In this document: positions 53,359 through 62,585 of the stretch, piece by piece
Position numbering within the stretch: the stretch's first letter is position 1
How the letters are laid out: the number at the start of each line of letters is the position of its first letter
NCBI GenBank assembly: GCA_902555585.1
Contig: CACDSY010000001.1
Span: 124,001 to 188,000, forward strand
Origin: an uncultured Pelagibacteraceae bacterium
Lineage (GTDB): Bacteria; Pseudomonadota; Alphaproteobacteria; Pelagibacterales; Pelagibacteraceae
Direction: 5' to 3'
DNA length: 64,000 nt
Made by a program: the position numbers and the translations under genes
The notes under the pieces: generated by a model
Told to the model about the DNA's origin: nothing
The model's database searches: none
What the model saw: the letters and a program-made list of their open reading frames with translations, nothing else

Positions 53359-54281
53359 TTATTATATTTTATGGATTTAATTTGATGATTTCTATTTAAA
53401 TTTAATACTATTGATGAATATTTTGGAGCAAATTTGAACATATTTTGTGTGACTCTTTGGTAAGTCTGCATAAATGTTAATACCTCGTTTTTGCTCATAA
53501 CCTTGCTATTTGCTTTATTTTTTGAATTTAATTTTAATAACGCCTCCTGCTTAAGTCTCCAATTTTGTAATAGTTTGAAGCTACCAGCTTTTAAAAATAA
53601 CAAACAGTCTAATTTGGAGAATAATTTTTTATATTTTGTTTGTAATTGATAATTTACATATTTTCTCCATCTTAAATTTTTATCTGCTGTTCTTTCAAGA
53701 GAATTAATCGATTTTTTTAAAGTTGTATTTTTTTCTGCTCTAGCTCCTACACACCATCCTTCAAAGATTATAACATCTGGTACCTTTTTAACTAGATACC
53801 AAGACTTTCTTTTTAATCTATCATCTATTGCCTTATTAAATTTAGGAAGTCTTTGTTGATTGAATCGCTTTTCCTTTGTTTTTTTTATAAGATCAAAAAT
53901 AAAGTTTACATCGTGAGTACCTGGAACACCTCTGGTCATTAATAAGGGGTGAATTTTTTTAGATAATTTTATTCTATCTTTTCGGGTTTTATACAAATCA
54001 TCAATTGATATTTTAAAAACATTTAACTTAAAATATTTCGTTAAAATGATTCTTAGAATAGAACTAATTGTTGTTTTACCAGTCCCTTGACCTCCTGCTA
54101 AGCCTATTAAGTAAGGTTTAGATTTATTTGTTCTATTATTTATCCAGAAACTAATTGGAATTAGAAAAGATTTAATCATCTTTTCTTTATTTTTAAATTT
54201 TTCCTTTTTTGTTTCTTGAGATCTTATAAACTTAAAACAGTCTTTACTAACTTTTTTATAACACTCAGTAATTGATTGCAT
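53355..54281 (-). CDS. P-loop kinase, D-glycerate 3-kinase (GLYK)-like
   Basis: A 308-residue cytoplasmic kinase with Walker A GGQGTGKTT (63-71), an ISIDDLYKTRKDR segment, the RGVPGTHDV signature and IIFEGWCVGAR (Walker-B-like strand). This set matches plant-type glycerate 3-kinase and E. coli YggC/YhfL-like proteins. Glycerate phosphorylation would feed glycerate from photorespiration-like or serine-linked pathways to 3-phosphoglycerate. Uridine kinase-related proteins share the fold. The gene is close to tolC-like by a 4-bp overlap. Confidence 0.82.
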   Translation of the reverse strand: MQSITECYKKVSKDCFKFIRSQETKKEKFKNKEKMIKSFLIPISFWINNRTNKSKPYLIGLAGGQGTGKTTISSILRIILTKYFKLNVFKISIDDLYKTRKDRIKLSKKIHPLLMTRGVPGTHDVNFIFDLIKKTKEKRFNQQRLPKFNKAIDDRLKRKSWYLVKKVPDVIIFEGWCVGARAEKNTTLKKSINSLERTADKNLRWRKYVNYQLQTKYKKLFSKLDCLLFLKAGSFKLLQNWRLKQEALLKLNSKNKANSKVMSKNEVLTFMQTYQRVTQNMFKFAPKYSSIVLNLNRNHQIKSIKYNK

Positions 54282-54288
54282 AAAAAAT

Positions 54289-54657
54289 TTATTGTTTTTG
54301 ATCTAAAGGATGATTTTTGCCATCGTTCACTGGCACATCTTCAATTTCAAATGGCTCCACACCTTCTATACAAGCAATATTTACACCAAATATTTTTGGA
54401 TTGCTTCTAGGTCTATTATGAGTGTGAATTCCACAAATAGAGCAAAAGTAATGTTTGGCAGTATTAGTATAAAACTGATAAAGTGATAACTTATCTTCCC
54501 CTTTAGTAAGTTTAAAATCATCAGGACCAAGTACTCCAATAATATAACCTTTTTTTTTGCATATTGAACAATTGCAACGCATGATTTTTTCAATACCACC
54601 CAAAGGCATCTTAACCTCTGCTTCTATTGCACCGCAGTGACACGATAATTTTTTCAT
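54289..54657 (-). CDS. GFA-family (glutathione-dependent formaldehyde-activating-like) zinc protein
   Basis: A 122-residue protein of the GFA/CENP-V fold. It shows the usual zinc cysteines: LSCHCG (C6, C8), RCNCSICKKKG (C28, C30, C33) and FCSICG. Family members include S-(hydroxymethyl)glutathione synthase, though most of the family is untested and the same fold occurs in unrelated roles. The gene is followed by another family member, so they probably arose by tandem duplication or work together. Confidence 0.85.
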   Translation of the reverse strand: MKKLSCHCGAIEAEVKMPLGGIEKIMRCNCSICKKKGYIIGVLGPDDFKLTKGEDKLSLYQFYTNTAKHYFCSICGIHTHNRPRSNPKIFGVNIACIEGVEPFEIEDVPVNDGKNHPLDQKQ

Positions 54658-54676
54658 ATTTTAATCTCCTAAAAAT

Positions 54677-55159
54677 TTATCTTTTATTATCTTTTAAATA
54701 ATTTTTATATCTTTCGTAACTTTCTTTTGGCCAAGTATTTTTTAAATCATACATTTTTTCAAAACAATTTGCATCATCAGTAAGTTTTAACCACGGATCT
54801 TTATCTTTTGTAAATATATGCGCTTCAGGAGGAAAGTTTTCTGAATCATCTAAAGTTTTAGTTCTAACTGTTGAACGACCAACTGCCGTAGCATAATCTG
54901 TATAAATATAAGTACCACATTTGTTACAAAAATAAGCTCTTGAGGTAGCTCCACTACCTGTTTTAAGTTCAGTTGACGAAATATTGCCCTCTATAATTAA
55001 AGTATTATCTAGAACACTCGTATTAATAACATAAGAAGATCCAGTTATAATTTTACAATCTTTGCAATGGCAAGCTTGGGTGAATAAAGGTTTTTCTGTA
55101 ATTGTATACTTAACTTGCCCGCATATACATCCACCGGTTAAGTTTTTATTTTTTTCCAT
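54677..55159 (-). CDS. GFA-family zinc protein
   Basis: A second GFA-fold protein, about 160 residues from the ATG at 55159, which gives the start MEKNKNLTGGCICGQVKY; an ATG at 55198 would add 13 unrelated residues. The zinc cysteines CICG, CHCKDCK and FCNKCG are present, and SAYFC-type strand order matches the family. Its sequence is not close to its neighbour, so the two proteins diverged long ago. Function could be glutathione-linked formaldehyde handling, but this is not shown. Confidence 0.85.
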   Translation of the reverse strand: MEKNKNLTGGCICGQVKYTITEKPLFTQACHCKDCKIITGSSYVINTSVLDNTLIIEGNISSTELKTGSGATSRAYFCNKCGTYIYTDYATAVGRSTVRTKTLDDSENFPPEAHIFTKDKDPWLKLTDDANCFEKMYDLKNTWPKESYERYKNYLKDNKR

Positions 55160-55273
55160 TTTAATATTTAATCTAATTGTGGTTAAAGTTATCCACATGT
55201 ATACAACATGTGGTTTCGATGTTCACGTTTTGATTCACTTTTGATTCAGTTACAGACTCAAAATACAACCTAA

Positions 55274-55302
55274 TTGACACTACTGAACAACTTAGGTATT
55301 AA
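55274..55302 (+). promoter_or_regulatory. Sigma-70 promoter of umuDC
   Basis: TTGACA (55274-55279), an exact 17-bp spacer and TATTAA (55297-55302) form the best promoter match of the window. The predicted start (near 55309) lies in the SOS box. The leader to the umuD ATG is about 16 bases. Confidence 0.75.
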
Positions 55303-55305
55303 TTA

Positions 55306-55320
55306 GAACAAAATAAGAAC
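55306..55320 (+). promoter_or_regulatory. SOS box (LexA operator) of umuDC
   Basis: GAACAAAATAAGAAC is a perfect GAAC-N7-GAAC, the alphaproteobacterial LexA consensus. It covers the predicted transcription start, so bound LexA would block transcription of the mutagenic polymerase genes until DNA damage. Confidence 0.85.
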
Positions 55321-55324
55321 ATTT

Positions 55325-55720
55325 ATGAAGCTAACTATACCTTACTATTTACATAAAGCTGGCGCGGGTTTTCCATCCCCTGCTACGGACTATATTGAGG
55401 AAGACATCGATTTAAATGTTCATTTAATCAAAAATGTTCCAGCAACTTTCATCATAAGAGTTCAAGGGAAATCAATGGTGGATGTTGGAATTAATGATGG
55501 CGATCTATTAGTTGTTGATAAAAGTTTAACGCCAAAAAATTTCTCAACAGTTATTGCAAATGTTCATGATGAACTAGTTGTTAAAAGTTTAGTTCAAGAA
55601 AGAGATAAAAAATTTTTAACATCAGGTTCTAAAGAATTTACAGATCGAATTTTAATTAACGAAGATGAAGATATATTTATTTGGGGAGTTGTAACTTATG
55701 TCATCCATTCAGTATACTAA
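55325..55720 (+). CDS. umuD: UmuD-like mutagenesis protein (S24 peptidase)
   Basis: UmuD cuts itself after RecA activation and joins UmuC to make polymerase V. The 131-residue chain has the cleavage region GAGFPSPA (A14-G15 likely), the catalytic S50 in GKSM and K87 in VVKSL. It begins directly at the short UmuD form without a DNA-binding domain, so it is not LexA. It is preceded by an SOS box and overlaps umuC by 23 bp. Confidence 0.93.
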   Translation: MKLTIPYYLHKAGAGFPSPATDYIEEDIDLNVHLIKNVPATFIIRVQGKSMVDVGINDGDLLVVDKSLTPKNFSTVIANVHDELVVKSLVQERDKKFLTSGSKEFTDRILINEDEDIFIWGVVTYVIHSVY

Positions 55721-56975
55721 AAAAATAGCACTTATTGATTGTAATTCTTTTTATGTTTCTTGTGAAAGATTATTCAATCCTAAAATAAGAAAAAAACCTG
55801 TTGTAGTTTTATCTAACAATGACGGTTGTATAATTTCAAGATCAACTGAAGCAAAAGCTTTAGGTATTAAAATGGGAGAACCTTACTTTAAAGCAAAAGA
55901 TATTATCATTAAAAATAAAGTTGAAGTTTTTTCATCTAATTATTCTTTATATGGAGATTTATCTAGAAGAGTGATGAGAACACTAAAAAGATTTAATTCT
56001 GCTATTGAAGTTTATTCTATTGATGAAGCATTTTTAGATTTATCAAACTTTCCAGACAATGAAGTTGAAAAAGTTGGAAAAGAGATCAGAGAGACAGTTT
56101 TAAAATGGACAGGTATTCCAACTAGTATTGGTATTGCTAAAACAAAAACTTTAAGTAAAGTTGCAAATCATATTGCAAAGAAAAAAAAGTCAGGTGTAAC
56201 AAGTTTAATAGGAATTGAAAATATTGATCCTATATTAGAAAAAGTTGAGATTAATGATGTATGGGGTGTGGGAAGACAGTTAACAAAGTTTTATCATAAA
56301 AATGGAATTTATAACGCAAAACAATTAAAGAATAAGTCAAATACCTGGATAAAGAAAAACTCCAATGTTTTAGGGTCAAGAACTGCAATGGAGTTAAGGG
56401 GAGTTCCTTGTATCGATTTAGAAACAACACAAACAAAAAGAAAAAGCTGCGTAGTATCTCGTTCTTTTGGTCAAAGAATTGAGAAATACCAAGAATTGAA
56501 AGAAGCAGTTGCAAATTATTGTTTGAATGCGTCAGAAAAAATTAGATCTGAATCTTTAATTGCAAAATCAATTACAGTTTTTGTTAGAACAAGTCCTTTT
56601 CAAAGTAGATTTGGTTATTATTCAAACTCAAAAACGATAGATTTTGCAATTTCTACAAACAACAGCATTGAAATAGTTAAAACTGCTTTGGTTGCTTTAG
56701 ACTCTATCTTTAAAAATGGCTACCGTTATCAAAAGGCAGGGGTAATGCTTACTGGTTTATCCAATGAAGATCGTAGTAAGAACCTATTTTATTCTGAAAA
56801 AGACGAGAAAATTAAGGGTTTAATGAAGTCTATTGATAATACTAACTACAGGTATGGAAGATCTACTTTAAGTCTTGCTAGTGCTGGTGTTCAAAAAAGA
56901 TGGAACATGAGAAGAGAGCATTCTTCTAAAATAGATACAGCTGATTTTTACTTACTCCCAACGATTAGAGCCTAA
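55698..56975 (+). CDS. umuC: DNA polymerase V catalytic subunit UmuC (Y family)
   Basis: The 425-residue translesion polymerase carries the catalytic acidic residues D14 (IDCNSFYV) and D109-E110 (YSIDEAFLD), an SLYGDLS thumb-palm segment and a [21 protein letters not shown]-terminal tail typical of UmuC. Translation is coupled to umuD by a 23-bp overlap. It converges on the polysaccharide-lyase-like gene with no gap. Confidence 0.95.
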   Translation: MSSIQYTKKIALIDCNSFYVSCERLFNPKIRKKPVVVLSNNDGCIISRSTEAKALGIKMGEPYFKAKDIIIKNKVEVFSSNYSLYGDLSRRVMRTLKRFNSAIEVYSIDEAFLDLSNFPDNEVEKVGKEIRETVLKWTGIPTSIGIAKTKTLSKVANHIAKKKKSGVTSLIGIENIDPILEKVEINDVWGVGRQLTKFYHKNGIYNAKQLKNKSNTWIKKNSNVLGSRTAMELRGVPCIDLETTQTKRKSCVVSRSFGQRIEKYQELKEAVANYCLNASEKIRSESLIAKSITVFVRTSPFQSRFGYYSNSKTIDFAISTNNSIEIVKTALVALDSIFKNGYRYQKAGVMLTGLSNEDRSKNLFYSEKDEKIKGLMKSIDNTNYRYGRSTLSLASAGVQKRWNMRREHSSKIDTADFYLLPTIRA

Positions 56976-57983
56976 TTAAAAAGGTCTAGGATTATTTGGA
57001 TAGCCAAGATTTTCACAAGTACCATCGTTATCTGCATCAGCTGGTTTGCAAAGTACAACTGCTGAAGCACCATGTACTTGGGATTGATTTTTAAGCTGGC
57101 CTGTTATTTCATCACATCCACTCCATAGTTCATCACAGGAATTTGCTTTACCCACATTAGAATAACGAATAATTGCGTCTTTTATTGTTAAACCTGCATC
57201 AGTAGCATATGTCATATAATTTCTATAAGGTCCAAATTTAAATCTCACACTAGTAGCACCACCTAAAACATCTCCGAAGTAACTAGATCTGAGCTTACCA
57301 TCTATCCAAAAATGTAAAAATCCATCTTTAGACCATTTAGCATTAATCAAAATATTTACCCATTTACCTTTCAACGGAGAAAATTTTTGATCCAAATTAA
57401 CTACATAATGATCAAAGAAAAATTGTTCATCAACTTCATTTTTTGAAACTCTATAATTTGGCCCATTGAACAACCAAGCAAAACTATTGTTATTTAAGTT
57501 ATAAGAAGGGCCAACTGTTTTTTCACCTTTTCCATAAAGCATTTTAAAATCAAATAATGAGATATTATGTTTCTCGGTATCTACTTCATTTGGAATAAAA
57601 TAACCAACTCTATACCACTTTGTTTTTCCTTTTTTTGTAGTTTGCTTATATGGCTCCATAATTTGAAATCTCTGAGCAAAACCTGGACTTCCCCACCTAC
57701 TCCAGTCCATTTCATCCCCTACATCTGAATAACTTAAATTAAATTCAATTCCTTTTTCCGCAACACCCATTCTATCTTCTAATTTATCAAAAAATTTTAT
57801 TAGACCTGGACGATTTGGAACATTTCTAAGATTAAAAACCATTTTATTTTTAGATTGATTTCTAAGAACATAATTTGCAAAATCTTTCCTCTCTTGCTTT
57901 TTCATATTTGTATGCCATTTACCAGCGTACGAATATGATGGAATTAACAAGAGAGATAGAAGAATGATTAAAATTTTTTTCAT
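56976..57983 (-). CDS. Secreted heparin-lyase-I-like (polysaccharide lyase) protein
   Basis: A 335-residue exported protein (signal peptide LILLSLLLIPSYSYA) with the jelly-roll pattern of PF14099-type polysaccharide lyases (heparinase I, glucuronan lyase): GYFIPNEVDTEKHN, FDFKMLYGKGEK, WVNILINAKWSKDGFLHFWI and a C-terminal SVRFKFGPYR. It has a C-terminal cysteine-rich tail (DELWSGCDEI, VVLCKPADADNDGTC) absent from the sister gene. Position in a four-gene secreted cluster suggests extracellular glycan breakdown. The glycan is unknown. Confidence 0.72.
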   Translation of the reverse strand: MKKILIILLSLLLIPSYSYAGKWHTNMKKQERKDFANYVLRNQSKNKMVFNLRNVPNRPGLIKFFDKLEDRMGVAEKGIEFNLSYSDVGDEMDWSRWGSPGFAQRFQIMEPYKQTTKKGKTKWYRVGYFIPNEVDTEKHNISLFDFKMLYGKGEKTVGPSYNLNNNSFAWLFNGPNYRVSKNEVDEQFFFDHYVVNLDQKFSPLKGKWVNILINAKWSKDGFLHFWIDGKLRSSYFGDVLGGATSVRFKFGPYRNYMTYATDAGLTIKDAIIRYSNVGKANSCDELWSGCDEITGQLKNQSQVHGASAVVLCKPADADNDGTCENLGYPNNPRPF

Positions 57984-57986
57984 AAA

Positions 57987-58907
57987 TTATTTTGGTAAAT
58001 TATTACAATCATGAAATAAGGCTGTTTTCTTACATTTTTTTCCACTTCTAAAAGAATCATAATAAGCAACTTGTGTTTTTACAGGAATTTTTCTTTTTCC
58101 ATTGTAAATTCCAAAACGAAAACTAGGTCCCATTTTTTTTCCATCTTTTTTTCTTTTGAGCAACTTACCAAATGTTTTGCCTTTTGATTGATAAACTAAT
58201 TTATCATTAATCCATAAATCAATGAAACCATCCTGTTTATCAGTCCAATTTACGTTCATTAAAAAATCATGCCATTTGTTGTGCAAAGCCTTTGTAGGTA
58301 TAATTAATTCTCTTCCATACCCCTCGCATTGGAGCACTCCATCTTTTTCAATTGTAACTCCTTCTCTTTCTAATTTGAACACTATTGGTATTTCGGGACA
58401 ATCTTCATCAAAACCAGAAGAATTAACTCTATTCAATTGCTTAGTATAGTCACTTGGCATTTTAAATTGTCCTAAGATTGTATAGGCAGGTCTAATATGA
58501 TTTGTACCTTCGGGGATATACATAGACCATGCATACCAAACATTTCCTATATGCCCTTTTGCACTAGATGGATAATTTCCTTCAAAAATAACTTCACTCC
58601 GTCCAGCTTTATTAGATCTATCACAATCTCGTCGATGGCAATCCCCATCTCTCATTTCAAAACGTAATGAATATTTTCCATCTCTAACAATTTTTGTCTC
58701 ATATCTTAAATTCCAAGGATTTGGTGCGATACGTCCATGTGTTTCAATTTTACCCCATGATCCTGTTTTCTCTGGCCATTTTATAAATTTCGAGTGTTTA
58801 AAAACATAATTTTCATCTAAATATTTTTTAGGCGGATCTTTTGCTTGAGCAAAAGATGATAAAATTAAAATAAAAAAGATAATTAAAAGTTTTTTCATTT
58901 TATACAA
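57987..58907 (-). CDS. Secreted heparin-lyase-I-like (polysaccharide lyase) protein
   Basis: A 306-residue protein with signal peptide (LLIIFFILILSSFAQA). It follows the same fold as the downstream protein: RFEMRDGDCHRRDCDRSN in the first half, NVWYAWSMYIPEG, ILGQFKMPSD, KWHDFLMNVNWTDKQDGFID and SFRFGIYNG. The tandem arrangement, 3 bp from its neighbour, points to duplication followed by divergence. It overlaps the alginate-lyase-like gene by 13 bp. Confidence 0.76.
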   Translation of the reverse strand: MYKMKKLLIIFFILILSSFAQAKDPPKKYLDENYVFKHSKFIKWPEKTGSWGKIETHGRIAPNPWNLRYETKIVRDGKYSLRFEMRDGDCHRRDCDRSNKAGRSEVIFEGNYPSSAKGHIGNVWYAWSMYIPEGTNHIRPAYTILGQFKMPSDYTKQLNRVNSSGFDEDCPEIPIVFKLEREGVTIEKDGVLQCEGYGRELIIPTKALHNKWHDFLMNVNWTDKQDGFIDLWINDKLVYQSKGKTFGKLLKRKKDGKKMGPSFRFGIYNGKRKIPVKTQVAYYDSFRSGKKCKKTALFHDCNNLPK

Positions 58908-60028
58908 TTAGCATTAAATCCAATTAGATTGTCTATGCCATACTTTGATCTTTTGGCTAAATAAGTAATATCTTTTTCATGTTTTATTCCAGTTACCATT
59001 TCCATTAAGGTATCAATAGCTATAGCCTCTTGATGTGTGTGCTTTCTAGCATTATGTTTTTTATATTGATTATTTTTTTGCTTACCATCGTATTTTCTTG
59101 AGGAGAAACTTTCATAATCAGTGATCCCTAAATTTAATACTTCTGCTGCTTTAGTAATTCTATTCATAACTAAGTCTGGAACTTTAGCCCCCCAATTTTT
59201 AGCTAAATAGATGTAACCTAAAGCTGAATTTAAACCATAAGAGTGATACCATAAGGCTCGAAACCCTCTAAAAGAATTATTATTGATATAGCCATCATCA
59301 TAAAACACTTCCTCTATATTTTTAAATCTAAAATTGAATTCTTTTGCTGCTAGTTTTTTATTGTTTGTCCAATGAGCATAAGCTAAGTTTGGAATTCCTC
59401 CGTTTCCCATTGCATAAAATCCTTTTTCTTTCTCTAAAAATTCTTCAGGCTTAATAAATTTTTTATGCATTTTTTTAATATACTTGTTAACAATTTTAAT
59501 TTCTTTATCACTTAAGTAATCTTTAAGATAAATTGCTATCAGCAAATAATTTGTAAAAGCATCCCGTGCAAATTCATATGCATGATACCAGCAAGGTGCC
59601 TCGGGATTTCCATCTTTCCAACATTTTGGTTTCTTTTTTAACTCTTCTTTACCGATTGTATCTAGTAAAACATTTGCTTTAGCTATTTTAATCAATATTC
59701 CTTTAGCAACATCAATGTCAGTTTTATCATTATTACCAATTGCATTATGGGTAGCAACTGCAAACGAGCTCATTGGACCAGTTAGATTTAGGTGATTTAC
59801 ACTTCTAGAATTACCCAGCGCCCATTCACTCATCCAATCTAAACGTATTAAGCTTTCAATTCTAGCTTTTTTATATTTAGATTTAAAAGTCTCACCGCCC
59901 ACATATGAGCATGATTTAATCTTATCTATATAAAAATGTTTAGGAAAAGATATATCTTTAGATTTAACTTTTGCTTCAGCAGATAAACATAAAAATATGC
60001 TAAATAAAGTTAAAAGAATTTTTTTCAT
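58895..60028 (-). CDS. Secreted alginate-lyase-like (alpha/alpha toroid) protein
   Basis: A 377-residue exported protein (signal peptide LLTLFSIFLCLSAEA). It begins KHFYIDKIKSCSYVGGETFK and has SVNHLNLTGPMSSFAVATHN, CWYHAYEFARDAFTNYLLIA and a GNGGIPNLAYAHW segment, as in the alginate_lyase (PF05426; PL5/PL38-like) alpha/alpha-barrel family, which breaks uronic-acid polysaccharides by beta-elimination. The exact substrate is unknown. It starts 3 bp after the amidohydrolase gene. Confidence 0.72.
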   Translation of the reverse strand: MKKILLTLFSIFLCLSAEAKVKSKDISFPKHFYIDKIKSCSYVGGETFKSKYKKARIESLIRLDWMSEWALGNSRSVNHLNLTGPMSSFAVATHNAIGNNDKTDIDVAKGILIKIAKANVLLDTIGKEELKKKPKCWKDGNPEAPCWYHAYEFARDAFTNYLLIAIYLKDYLSDKEIKIVNKYIKKMHKKFIKPEEFLEKEKGFYAMGNGGIPNLAYAHWTNNKKLAAKEFNFRFKNIEEVFYDDGYINNNSFRGFRALWYHSYGLNSALGYIYLAKNWGAKVPDLVMNRITKAAEVLNLGITDYESFSSRKYDGKQKNNQYKKHNARKHTHQEAIAIDTLMEMVTGIKHEKDITYLAKRSKYGIDNLIGFNANCIK

Positions 60029-60031
60029 TTT

Positions 60032-61198
60032 TTATTGTTTGCCAACAATTAAAGGTTGATTAAGATTAATTTTAAAAAGTTTAGCTGCATTTTTATATGC
60101 AATCTTTTCTTGTACATCTGGGCTTAAAGATCCAATCATCAAACGAACATGCTTCATATAGTGTTCAACAAAAACATCATGTGCTGGGCTTTTACCTAAT
60201 TTATGATCAGAACCAAAAAAATATCTATCGGAATATTTTTCCATCGATTTTGCCCAAACCTCATGTAATTTAAATCTATAATCATTTGGGATATGCAAAT
60301 CCTCAAAGCCCCAAAGAGAAGACCAATGAAATGCTATTTTCCAGTCAGTATATGTATTAGGACAATAATCAAAAATTTCTTCAAGGTCTTTTGTTGGCAT
60401 CATTCCTGTATGAGCTATCACAATTTTTGCGTTGGGGTATTTTTCACATTTTTTTTTATAAAAATTTTTAAACTCTGTTAATCTATCTATCCCATCTATT
60501 TCATGAAAAGGCTCCAGGTGTAAATTAATCGGCATACGGTGTTCATTGACAAATTTGAACGCCTTATCAATAATTGGGTTTTTAAGATCTAAATCTAATT
60601 GGGGTTGATACCCACCATAAGGGGGATTTTTTTTCTTTTTATTATAGTGAACCAGTCCAGCTTCTCCCAATCCATAACATTGTCCTTTTTTAAATCTTTT
60701 AATAGTTTCTTTAAACTCTTTATTAACTTCTGAGTTCTTATATTTTTTTTTATTTGCTGACATTCCAATAAAATTGGAATGACAATTAGTTAAAACATTC
60801 TGATGCTCTGCAGCAAAATCATAATAATAATTCCAATTATCTTCTGATTTGTAAGTATTTGGAGTTCCCATAATTACAGACATAAAAACATTTGCCTTAT
60901 TTGTTAACATTGGCAAATCTTCTATAAAATACTCAGTACCTATATCTAAAGCTCTTCCGGTGGATTTTCTAGGATGTGCATGACCATCTATTATAGGTCC
61001 TAAATAAGGTTTATTTGTATCTCTTACCTCAAGATTATTAAGTTTATAACTGTCTAAAAGTTTTTTTGCTTCTTCACGACTTTCAGTTTTTCCAAACATA
61101 ATTCTTTCATAAGCCCAGTGATCAAACTTATAATGATCATCAAAACTGTTGGCAAACGTTGGTAAAATTAAAAAAATAAAAAACAAAATTATTTTCAT
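60032..61198 (-). CDS. Secreted amidohydrolase-family (TIM-barrel metal) protein
   Basis: A 388-residue exported protein (signal peptide ILFFIFLILPTFANS). It has the metal-binding signature IDGHAHPRKS (H73 and H75), a further histidine in MPINLHLEPF, AHTGMMP and the FGSDHKLG aspartate, the set of a hydrolase of the amidohydrolase-2 group. Such enzymes cleave amide or ester bonds or decarboxylate ring acids. It is first in the leftward cluster with three lyase-like proteins, so it may remove a side group from a glycan or its products. Confidence 0.78.
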   Translation of the reverse strand: MKIILFFIFLILPTFANSFDDHYKFDHWAYERIMFGKTESREEAKKLLDSYKLNNLEVRDTNKPYLGPIIDGHAHPRKSTGRALDIGTEYFIEDLPMLTNKANVFMSVIMGTPNTYKSEDNWNYYYDFAAEHQNVLTNCHSNFIGMSANKKKYKNSEVNKEFKETIKRFKKGQCYGLGEAGLVHYNKKKKNPPYGGYQPQLDLDLKNPIIDKAFKFVNEHRMPINLHLEPFHEIDGIDRLTEFKNFYKKKCEKYPNAKIVIAHTGMMPTKDLEEIFDYCPNTYTDWKIAFHWSSLWGFEDLHIPNDYRFKLHEVWAKSMEKYSDRYFFGSDHKLGKSPAHDVFVEHYMKHVRLMIGSLSPDVQEKIAYKNAAKLFKINLNQPLIVGKQ

Positions 61199-61262
61199 TA
61201 TCCAAGATTACCTAATCCTGAGCCGTGAGTCTATTTGCTTTAAAAATGGTTATTTGATTTAT

Positions 61263-61595
61263 CTATTTTGGAACTTTGCCATAAAAATGTTTAATAATTT
61301 TGCCATCTTTAAGTTGATCTATTTCAAGATAAGTAAAGTTAGGATCAAATCCTTTAACAGTTTTAACTACGACCTCTGGAGTATCAATTAAACACTTAAT
61401 TTCTGGTTCTGTGTTCCAACTAGTCATCGCATCTTTTATCATTTCCATCATTTCATCATAGTTCTTTATGCTACCGCCAAAACTTGATTTATGTATAGCC
61501 TCACAATGTACTTCCTTAGAAACTATATCTTTGAAAGGTTCAATATTTGATTTAAAAAATTCTTTGGTTGCTTCTTCAATTTTACTGTAACTCAT
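61263..61595 (-). CDS. SnoaL/NTF2-like small protein
   Basis: A 110-residue soluble protein with the cone-shaped SnoaL/NTF2 pattern: an N-terminal helix (SKIEEATKEFFKSNIEPFKD), then alternating helix and strands ending with IDQLKDGKIIKHFYGKVPK. No catalytic set can be read. It is separated from the amidohydrolase gene by 64 bp and may have its own start. Proteins of this fold are often small ligand binders or isomerases. Confidence 0.7.
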   Translation of the reverse strand: MSYSKIEEATKEFFKSNIEPFKDIVSKEVHCEAIHKSSFGGSIKNYDEMMEMIKDAMTSWNTEPEIKCLIDTPEVVVKTVKGFDPNFTYLEIDQLKDGKIIKHFYGKVPK

Positions 61596-61757
61596 ACTTT
61601 TTAATAATTAATTTTACCTTAAAATATTTATGTAAAACATTTGTTTAAAAATTATTAAGATATTGTTTAATTTTAATGTAAATTATAATTAAACTTTGTA
61701 ATGAATTTGAAATAATTATTTAACATTAAATACATGTGAATCTTTTATTAAGGATTC

Positions 61758-62585
61758 GTGCCAATAAATACTTTATTTAGAAAAGTTAACCAACATAAAA
61801 GGTTTAATATAAATACCTATGATTTTTTTAAGCCTTCGTTTAACGTCAAACTAGCTGAAAGCAGAGGAGAAATAAAACTCGCACAAAAACTTAGGTATAA
61901 AGTCTTCTTCTCCGAAAGAATTAAAAACCCTATATATAATATAGGAAATTTTAGAAGAGACTCTGATAAATTTGACAATTATGCAGATCATATAATTGTG
62001 ACCCACAAAAAATCAAAATTTTCCAAAACAAGAGTAGTAGGAACTTATCGTTTACTTAAGCAATCTGTTGCGGAAAAAAAATCAGGTTTTTATAGTTGTG
62101 ATGAATTTAATTTAGATAATTTACTAAATTCTGGAGTTTACGACAATATGCTAGAATTAAGTCGATCATGTATATCTTATAAATTTAGAAATAAAAATGT
62201 TCTTAAATTAATGTGGAAAGAAATATATAATTATATTAACAGAAATAATATAGATGCTTTGTTTGGTACGGCCAGTTTCTTAAGTACTAATATTAACAAG
62301 ATTGAAGATCAATTGATATATCTTAACAATTATCATAAAATGTCAGGCAACATCACAGTCAGTGCTTTACCAAAATGTAGACTAAATATTGATTATCAAA
62401 AAAACATTAATGTGAATATTAAATTAATTTCAAAATTACCAACTTTAATTAAAGCTTATATAAAGTTTAAAGCTTCTATTGGGACAGGTGCAGTAATTGA
62501 TAATAAATTTAAGACAACTGATGTTTTTGTTTTTTTACCAATTGAAAAAATAAATAAAGAATATGTTAATAAAATTTTAGACTAA
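61758..62585 (+). CDS. Ornithine N-alpha-acyltransferase-like (OlsB/hemolysin-type GNAT)
   Basis: A 275-residue acyltransferase of the OlsB family, which transfers a 3-hydroxyacyl chain from acyl-ACP to the amino group of ornithine. VKLAESRGEIKLAQKLRYKV (N-terminal helix), VVGTYRLLK and NMLELSRSCISYKFRNKNVL match the autoinducer-synthase-like fold. It starts at a GTG with an AAGGA ribosome-binding site 6 bp before. The stop overlaps the next gene by one base. Confidence 0.83.
   Translation: MPINTLFRKVNQHKRFNINTYDFFKPSFNVKLAESRGEIKLAQKLRYKVFFSERIKNPIYNIGNFRRDSDKFDNYADHIIVTHKKSKFSKTRVVGTYRLLKQSVAEKKSGFYSCDEFNLDNLLNSGVYDNMLELSRSCISYKFRNKNVLKLMWKEIYNYINRNNIDALFGTASFLSTNINKIEDQLIYLNNYHKMSGNITVSALPKCRLNIDYQKNINVNIKLISKLPTLIKAYIKFKASIGTGAVIDNKFKTTDVFVFLPIEKINKEYVNKILD

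Noticed and set aside
54289-55159. A complete glutathione-linked formaldehyde oxidation operon
   Set aside because: Only GFA-fold proteins are here, with no FrmA-type dehydrogenase or FrmB hydrolase next to them, and the formate dehydrogenase lies 34 kb away.
61596-61757. RNA gene or riboswitch before the OlsB-like gene
   Set aside because: The interval is very AT-rich and shows only a short GAATC/GATTC stem; nothing matches an RNA family I know.
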